64,000 nucleotides of DNA, taken from Symbiodinium natans. Taxonomy: Eukaryota; Sar; Dinophyceae; Suessiales; Symbiodiniaceae. The position numbers were made by a program, and so were the translations under genes. The number at the start of each line of letters is the position of its first letter. The stretch's first letter is position 1. This document shows, piece by piece, positions 58,078-64,000 of this stretch. The stretch spans positions 36,915 to 100,914 of the forward strand of contig CAJNDS010002371.1 in assembly GCA_905221605.1 (NCBI GenBank), written 5' to 3'. Under the pieces are notes generated by a model. The model ran no database searches, was not told the DNA's origin, and was given only the letters and a program-made list of their open reading frames with translations.

Positions 58078-58383
58078 CTCATTTTGCAGCTCAAAAGGCT
58101 CGGGGAAAGGGCAACTTTCAGTCCCCAGGCCTAATTTGCGCTATCAGCCCGGAGCAACACATAAATTAGCCTTTCTACATTCCTTCTGTAGCATACCACG
58201 TCTCTCCCATTCATTGGTTGCTGTCCCATAAGAGTCGTACTAACTGGTCAAATCGTACAATTGCAAGTCTGCATCAGCTCTTCTGGGGGTAACATTTGGT
58301 AAGCCTGAACCATAGTGCGTATGCCTTGCCCCAGTCCTGAGAAAAGGGCTTTATGGGCTTTGCAAAATCCAGAAGAGTCCAAG

Positions 58384-58672
58384 ATGCGAGCTCTTGCAAG
58401 CTTGGCTGCCAGGAAATTCGCCGCCCGAAGAATGCTTTGCAGGTACAGCAGGGCCCACGCGCTGGGAGCCGAAGCAGCAACTGCCGACGCAGATTGGTTT
58501 AAAAAAAGTGTCCTGAAACGGTGTGAAGCTTTGGTACCTCATGCATTTTGAGCCCAAGGCAGCTAAGGCAGCTCGGGCTCGGACCCTTTGGAGTGGTTCC
58601 AGTGAAAAGTCTACTTGGTGGACTCTTCGGTGGATTTGTGGGTGTCGTTTTCGGACTTACTGGCACCTGGAG
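58384..58672 (+). CDS. Candidate mitochondrial membrane protein, 5' part
   Basis: Plus strand. The ATG at 58384 opens MRALASLAARKFAARRMLCR, an Arg/Ala-rich amphipathic presequence of mitochondrial type, continuing AEAATADADWFKK up to a GT. A block at 58572-58672 (CAG acceptor, GT donor) reads GPFGVVPVKSLLGGLFGGF then VGVVFGLTG, a glycine-rich membrane helix. A direct join of the two is out of frame, so a small exon is missing or the pairing is wrong. Divergent from the GH3 gene with about 300 bp between. Family not recognised. Confidence 0.5.
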
Positions 58673-58799
58673 GTCACAGAACGGTCACAGATCACAGCAA
58701 AACCGCTGGCGAACCACAGCGAACCACAGTCAGTCACACTACGTGCAGGCACGTCGGGCACATGTGCTGTGCACGAATCACACTGTCGGACTTTTTGGC

Positions 58800-59415
58800 C
58801 TCCTTGAAGTTGTCCCCATTTCTGGGACCAATGACCTCCGGCAGCTCCAGGAGGCGCGGCATAAACTCCGTGAAAATATGTGTGCAAGCAATTCCCTTGT
58901 GTGAAGACGAATGTCGTGGAGACTGTGGGGCTGCGAAACACTGCGAAGCGAACTCTGCGAAGTCTGCGGAACACTGCGAAACACTGCGAAACACAGATTG
59001 GCGGTGCGCCTCTTCAATCTCATACTCCTCTATCTCGTCCAAGGTCGGGCTATCGTGTCTAGCACGAAGCAGGTCTCCTTGCAACGGTCCGAGCTGATTC
59101 TTGTCAAAAAACTCTGCCAAACCCCTTTACACTCCAACTGGTCTGAACTCAAGCGACTTCGGCAAGCACGGAGCATGGTACATGATGGTACATGTCTGTC
59201 ATTCAAAGGGGAGGGGTCCTTCTTTCTCTGGGCTGCTCGCAGCCTGCAGCTGCTTGCTGAAGGAGGCCTGGAAATCAAGTTGAGGCACCTGCTTTGCATT
59301 GGCTTTGGATATTTTGGATTATGTGTTTCGCAGCACCAGTGGACCAGAGGCCCAGAAATGTGCGCCCTTCAAGACCATGGACCTCCAGCGCTATAATCGA
59401 AGCATCCACGTCGAC
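58800..59415 (-). CDS. Unknown protein, four exons
   Basis: Exons 59293-59415 (VDVDASIIALEVHGLEGRTF, before GC), 59205-59267 (ASFSKQLQAASSPEKEGPLPF), 59010-59113 (FFDKNQLGPLQGDLLRARHD then TLDEIEEYEIEE, before GC) and 58800-58865 (FMPRLLELPEVIGPRNGDNF, before GC). Three of the four edges keep phase; the second-to-third join is uncertain. It is acidic and soluble-looking. Not recognised. Its 3' end would converge on the plus-strand candidate at 58.4-58.7 kb. Confidence 0.55.
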
Positions 59416-59439
59416 CTCCTTGGCACAGTGCTATGAAGC

Positions 59440-60020
59440 CGTTTTCATGTGTCGCCTGGACACATACCTTGTGAACGCCACATGCACACCATGCGAACAC
59501 CATGTCACGCGTTGAGTGGCAGGCGGGTGGGCTGTCAACAAAGCCATTCTTGGCCTGTGACAGCCCGGATGTCATCTGCGCATGGTGACCTCGCTTTCGC
59601 ATGCGATCCTAGCTTTCGCGAAGCGAACCAACTCAAAGCACCTTAAAGCGCTAAATCAGTGCTGGATCTGTCTGGCTGAGCAGCCATGAAGTGAAGGCAA
59701 ATCCGGAGAGGATGTACGCGGTTTGAGCAACACGCGCTTCAGCCGATGAGTTCAAGTCTGTTGAATACAAATCTTGCGCCAGCTTTTGCACCTGCAGGAG
59801 CTACAACTACAACAAGAAGCCCAACAAGAGTCCAAAGGAGGGTGCACAACTTCGAATACGTGGTAGGCCTGGTTCCGTCACGTGCTCTGCAGTGTCTGTC
59901 AGTGTGCGTCTCAGTGTGTATGCATATACATATATATATATATATATGTGTGTGTTTTTGTACTCTCGGCGCCGCATGCCAAATTAGGCACAGCTGCCTC
60001 TGGAAACACAGGAAGTGGCT
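59440..60020. other. No confident gene; (TA)n and TG runs
   Basis: A TATATATA run with TGTGTGTG spans about 59925-59955. A plus-strand frame at 59746-59870 (NTNLAPAFAPAGATTTTR) may be coding. Confidence 0.4.
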
Positions 60021-60480
60021 GCGCAACAAGCCTTGAGATTGAAACTGGAGCTCCCTGCAGTCGCCAGCGATGCCAAGATGTGCCCGCAAGGCTCAAGAGC
60101 CGAGTGTGGCGTTTCAGTACCTTTTTATGAGTTCTCCTTTTGGCAAGCCTTCGACTACAGAGGAATGCCCACAGCGTGCCAGCTGCCCTGCTACACCTGT
60201 GTGGAAAGAGGAACACACCGAGATACTCGCAGCAGAGAAGAGAACACATTTGGCCCAAGATCATGTCCCAAGTTTAGAGCGGTCTCAAGCTGTCTCAGAT
60301 GCATTGGACACCGTCGGCTCCTCCCCGACTAACCTCAGCGAACGAAGCCATGACGGAGACCTAGCTTTGAGAGGAAGCACAAACTGTTCTGAGAAGCGCA
60401 CCGTTCAGCCCATGAGCCGGCGGTTCTCAGAGCAACGAGGTCTTGAGGAGATGTATGCCTTGGCCAAGAAGTGTTGCTTT
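60020..60480 (+). CDS. Candidate plus-strand exon, unknown
   Basis: A plus-strand frame open from about 60070 to 60597 includes KEEHTEILAAEKRTHLAQD, SLERSQAVSDALDTVGSS and RRFSEQRGLEEMYALAKK. The charged, helical composition suggests coding up to about 60470, where a GT follows. The opposite strand is also open at 60405-60788 but looks less protein-like. No family recognised. Confidence 0.4.
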
Positions 60481-60953
60481 TCCCATGTCTTTTTTCCCCC
60501 ATTGTCCCTCAGCTCTGGTCTGAGACTGAGATCAGGGCTGGTCCAAGCAGTCCTCATAGCCCGACGAACCTGCGAAACTAGACCGGGAGAAACCTGATTG
60601 GATAGTGAAGAAAGAATGCACAGCACGTGTGAAGCTGTTTTGCACGTGGCTGCAGGTATGCTCGCCCGCGTAGCTTCACGCAGACATTCACAACAGACTA
60701 CAGCGTGTGGAGCCGTGCGGCATAAATCTATCCGCAGCTGGAAACAAAAGCTCTGCCAGCGCTGCCTTATTGAATACGACAGGTTCACGTGAGATTCACA
60801 TGAAATTCACATGTCTACGACCATCTCTAGCCACTACATCCACTCCCCCGCCACTCTAAAAAACTCAGCTGTCGAGGAGGAACCTGGTCCGCTGCCTGCG
60901 GCACAGCTCCGAAAATCTGGCCCCACCAGGGAAAAGACAACCCCCCTTCAGCC

Positions 60954-61325
60954 TCAGTAGCCACTGTAACCGTAGCCTTGTCTGTTGTAAGGCTGGATAA
61001 GGACATGCCTGCACACGCTCACACACACGCTCACACACGCGCTCACACACGCTCACACACACACACAGTCCGCCAATGCAGACGCACCAATACATGCAGA
61101 CAGCGCCGAATATGTCTCTATGGAACCCACACGCTGCCTGCCATCGATGTTTGCCTCACTCAGGGTGTTACAAGCACGTCGGGCCTCACAGGGCAAGCAT
61201 ATCTGATGATACTGTGCAAGTACCACGCTGTACCGCCACGGCATGTGCTTGGTTTGTTGCGGCCGAAGTCGTGACGTACTCAACGATGCCCATGCCTCTA
61301 GAGCTTCCATCCTGACCCATTGGCA
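60954..61325 (-). CDS. RRM RNA-binding protein, 3' part
   Basis: The exon ending at 61275 (start about 61325) reads PMGQDGSSRGMGIVEY, the RNP1 region of an RNA-recognition motif (consensus (K/R)G(F/Y)(G/A)(F/Y)VX(F/Y), here RGMGIVEY), before GT. The terminal exon 60954-60992, after a CAG, reads PYNRQGYGYSGY and TGA, a Gly/Tyr tail typical of such proteins. Exons between and upstream, with RNP2 and the first beta strand, were not found. Likely role: RNA binding or processing. Confidence 0.6.
61014..61068. repeat. ACACGCTC / CACACA tandem repeat
   Basis: Imperfect repeats of CACACACGCTCA, in an intron of the RRM gene. Confidence 0.9.
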
Positions 61326-61399
61326 CTGGTTGCGGCATCTGCGCGCGTGGTGACGGACAGAAGCGCGCCTGTCTCTTGAACAGCTGGAAAGAGTTGATG

Positions 61400-62490
61400 A
61401 GACCAACTTGTGCAAACCTTGAAAGGGCGGCAATGTTTGCTCAGATTTGCCCAGGAAGAAAGGCACATTGCAATGACACTTGCTCACAGCACGCAAGCCT
61501 TCGTTTCAGATCGATCTCCCTCGACAAGAAAGGCACGTTCGCAAAGAAGATGCTCTGCAAGCAGGGACACAAACAGCGATATTGTATGGATGATGATAGA
61601 TGTACATAGTTCAAAAACTGCTACATCAGGCTGGGCAAACCAGCTCAACAGCTTTACGGTGATGGGCAGCTAGCTGTTTTTTGCACCACGCTGCGTGCAG
61701 ATGCAAAACGAGAGCACGAATCTGTTCCAAGGCTTAACCTGAACCGATACGGCTCTGACGTTGAGCTCTCACTAACTTTCGCCGCGAGATGTACAGGATA
61801 TCTGCACAGGGAGGCCCACAGCTCATCCTGCACCTTAAGTGCAGGACGCCAATACCGCTGGAGCATGGAACCCCCACGCCAAGCTTGATCTGGCAACCTA
61901 CTCATCCACGTCAGAGGTGCATCACGTTACGCATATCCCTGGCCAGGACCTCAAACTTCGGGCGCAAATGGAAAGGAAGACTGGCGACAATGGCTAAAGA
62001 TAAGCAGAACTGGTTATGGCTTGGAACCCTATATAAGTTGGGCGACAAGAAGACAAGTGGAAAGGAAATAAGTCTTGGGCCCTTGAATTGGCCAAGGACC
62101 ATCTGGAGTTGCGACATCCAAAGGTCGCGTCTGGCAGCTCAAAAACAAGCATTCCTAGTGACGTCAACAAATTGACCAGTGCCACACTATTGCCACAGAT
62201 CCAACCGCATTGCTGAGCAAAGAACTTGTCTTTCGACCCTGGATCCAGGTACCACGTACGCCTGCCAGGTCCTGGACCAACACTGAAAAGATTGATGTTG
62301 GGTCGACACAACGAAACCTGTGTTTTCTATAATTTCCTATCGCGCCCCTTGCATCTTGCAAAGCGCTGTGTGATGCTGCGTGAAAAACTGGCCGCTTTCC
62401 CGCTCAAACCTTGGCTCCAAAACTGGGCTCCCACGGCCGGTCATTGTTTGTCCAAAGAGATGCTTGGGTTTACTGCTGCACATAAACCCT
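61400..62490. other. No confident gene
   Basis: Minus-strand frames at 61654-61905 and 61994-62311 are open, but without motif or clear splice edges. RRM 5' exons may lie here. Confidence 0.35.
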
Positions 62491-62500
62491 ACGAGTTTAC

Positions 62501-62630
62501 CTAAGAGGCTTGAACGCGCTGATACACCAGCACTATTTGACGCCCGTGACTCGTCTGGCGTAGAAGCCTGGCCTGCACAAAGGTCCAGTGAAGAGTGAAC
62601 TTGATCTAGCCCTTCCGGCCCGTCCGCAGT
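62501..62630 (-). CDS. Unassigned exon, Ser/Asp-rich
   Basis: The minus strand reads TADGPEGLDQVHSSLDLC, QASTPDESRASNSAGVSA and RSSLL, then TTAG before GTAAAC. Clear coding composition, probably a linker region. No family recognised. Confidence 0.5.
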
Positions 62631-62649
62631 TTGCACTGTTTGCACTCTT

Positions 62650-63190
62650 CCTTCTCTGAAGCTGCGTCGCCTCTTAATACCTCAACTAACTAGTCAGTGG
62701 GTCTGCTATCATGACCTCTGCGTCGATCAAACTAACTTCGCCCGTTGGCTCTGTGTTTGTTTCACATGTCAAACATGGCTAAGCCATCCTGCGCTAAGTC
62801 AAACTCCGCAAATTGCGCTGAGTCGGAAGGAATGATCAGGATCAAGGTAGCACACTTAACCGGCTGCACCCTAGTCGGCGGCTTCGGCCCTTGCTTTCAA
62901 GAATGCGCAGGTTGGGGCTCATGCCAAACGATAGCCGCCTACGCGCGCCACGCGCGGGGGATTGCGATACAACCCTCGGACCAGCACTCGGCCTTGGTAG
63001 AGCTCCAAGCCGAAGGTTCGCTTCAGACCCGCGCGGCGGCCCTGGTCGTGAGCACTTGGGGAGCAGGCGCGAAATGTATTTCAAGTCAACCAACCTCATC
63101 TGTCATGGCTTGACTGAAGACCCGGACCTCAAGCATCCACATCAGTTACCTTTATAAGCATACAATGTCATGATATGCAAAAGAGCCCTT
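62650..63190. other. No confident gene
   Basis: GC-rich frames are open on both strands around 62840-63110; none has a motif. Confidence 0.35.
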
Positions 63191-63195
63191 CCAAC

Positions 63196-63398
63196 CTGAG
63201 TTGACCCGTCCAGAAATATCTGCTTGGCGTCCTTGCCGGTCTGCTCCTGTTCCATGAGGCACAAGATTTCCACCGATTGTACCATCCCTAGTAGTGCTCC
63301 CCCTGTCGACGCCCCATGCTGCAACTGTATGAGTTGCCCGGCCCAGTCCTTGCTGTAACTCAAGACCTGAGCTATAGCTGCTTGAACTTCGAAGCCTT
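63196..63398 (-). CDS. Unassigned exon
   Basis: Bounded by an AG near 63399 and a GT after 63196. It reads FEVQAAIAQVLSYSKDWAGQ, IQLQHGASTGGALLGMV and EILCLMEQEQTGKDAKQIFL. Strong coding character, helical. No family recognised; the gene continues in both directions. Confidence 0.55.
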
Positions 63399-63399
63399 C

Positions 63400-64000
63400 T
63401 GATGGCTCACTCCATGGGTAGGAAAGCCCACAACCCGCCGTGAGATGCCGTGAGTAAGCCAGGTGCGCCGTTGCTGTGAAGCACAAACCAGCGATTCATC
63501 CAAGTCTGACAATGGCGCCAGGAGAATGCTCAAAAGGAAACAGCTTAACCGCCGTTTCAGCGCACTTCAGCTGACGCCACCTTCCCGAAATCCTCGGCGC
63601 GCTTTGACAGCCAGCCTTCTACCTTACTTGTTCAATTCCAGTAGAATTCTGGGTGTTGGCGGGGGGCTGCCCTTGAAGTTTCACAAAGGGCCTGCATGCA
63701 CACTCACACGCGTTGAAGCAAGTTGCCACTAGTGACGGTGGCTGCCCCGGCATGCAACCTGGAACAGAGCGAACTTTGCGAAAAGCTGAAGTTCAGGGTT
63801 TGCCCATGCTTGCCCAAGCAGACAACAAAGGTCCGCCTGGAGGCTGACACGGCGCAGCTGCCGGCCTTACAGCATTGAGCTGTACAGCAAAACCGATGAG
63901 GATGCGCGCAAGGCGTTGTGAGGCAGAATCTTCAGGGCATGGTGGGGTCGGCACATGGCATACATCGGAGCGGAGGCCATTGAAGCCATCGGCGGATGCA
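63400..64000. other. No confident gene
   Basis: Nothing supported in the last 600 bp. Confidence 0.4.

Noticed and set aside
60405..60788. 127-codon minus-strand frame
   Set aside because: The overlapping plus-strand frame has more protein-like composition; no motif on minus.
1..64000. rRNA, tRNA or small nuclear RNA genes
   Set aside because: No recognisable conserved core was seen by eye; short RNA genes could be missed without a covariance search.

Overview
The window reads as nuclear DNA of a dinoflagellate, probably a symbiodiniacean-type alga. Almost no long open frame is meaningful alone. Recognisable proteins appear only when short blocks (18 to about 150 nt, rarely longer) are joined across AG-ended introns whose 5' ends are GC or GA at least as often as GT. 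Gene content fits: a calcium-dependent protein kinase, several EF-hand proteins, a flagellar enkurin homologue, a class II aldolase, an MFS-type transporter and a GH3 beta-glucosidase. Calls rest on reading the sequence by eye; exon joins were accepted only where frame and family motif agreed.

Nearly every supported gene lies on the minus strand, a one-way array from about 1 to 58 kb. From low to high coordinate it holds: intronless threonine synthase (1.0-2.4 kb); a PDZ-like/coiled-coil gene (3.5-5.2); an EF-hand repeat gene (6.6-10.5); a coiled-coil 3' end (15.3-15.6); an SDHAF2/SdhE-like succinate dehydrogenase assembly factor (16.2-17.1); class II fructose-bisphosphate aldolase in about 20 exons (24.2-27.8); pieces of unknown, partly membrane, proteins (28.9-35.2); a WW plus EF-hand protein (36.0-37.2); an unknown acidic 3' exon (37.6-38.0); a CDPK (38.6-41.7); enkurin (42.6-44.3); a multi-pass transporter (45.9-49.7); an unrecognised 289-residue frame (51.3-52.2); and GH3 beta-glucosidase (54.7-58.1). 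A plus-strand candidate with a mitochondrial-type presequence starts near 58.38 kb, facing away from the GH3 gene, and a minus-strand gene lies just beyond it (58.8-59.4). The end holds the 3' part of an RRM protein (61.0-61.3) and two unassigned exons.

The genes do not form one pathway, as expected for dinoflagellates, where neighbours need not be related and mRNAs receive a trans-spliced leader. Housekeeping metabolism (threonine synthesis, aldolase, Complex II assembly, glucoside hydrolysis) is mixed with calcium signalling (CDPK, WW/EF-hand, EF-hand repeats) and axonemal function (enkurin). Introns and intergenic DNA carry microsatellites, C-tracts, a decamer array of about 0.5 kb, and small hairpin repeats. 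The most notable feature is the splicing: GA-AG introns whose next exon usually also starts with GA, so the intron sits between AGGA-like direct repeats, plus microexons and introns cutting EF-hand calcium loops.
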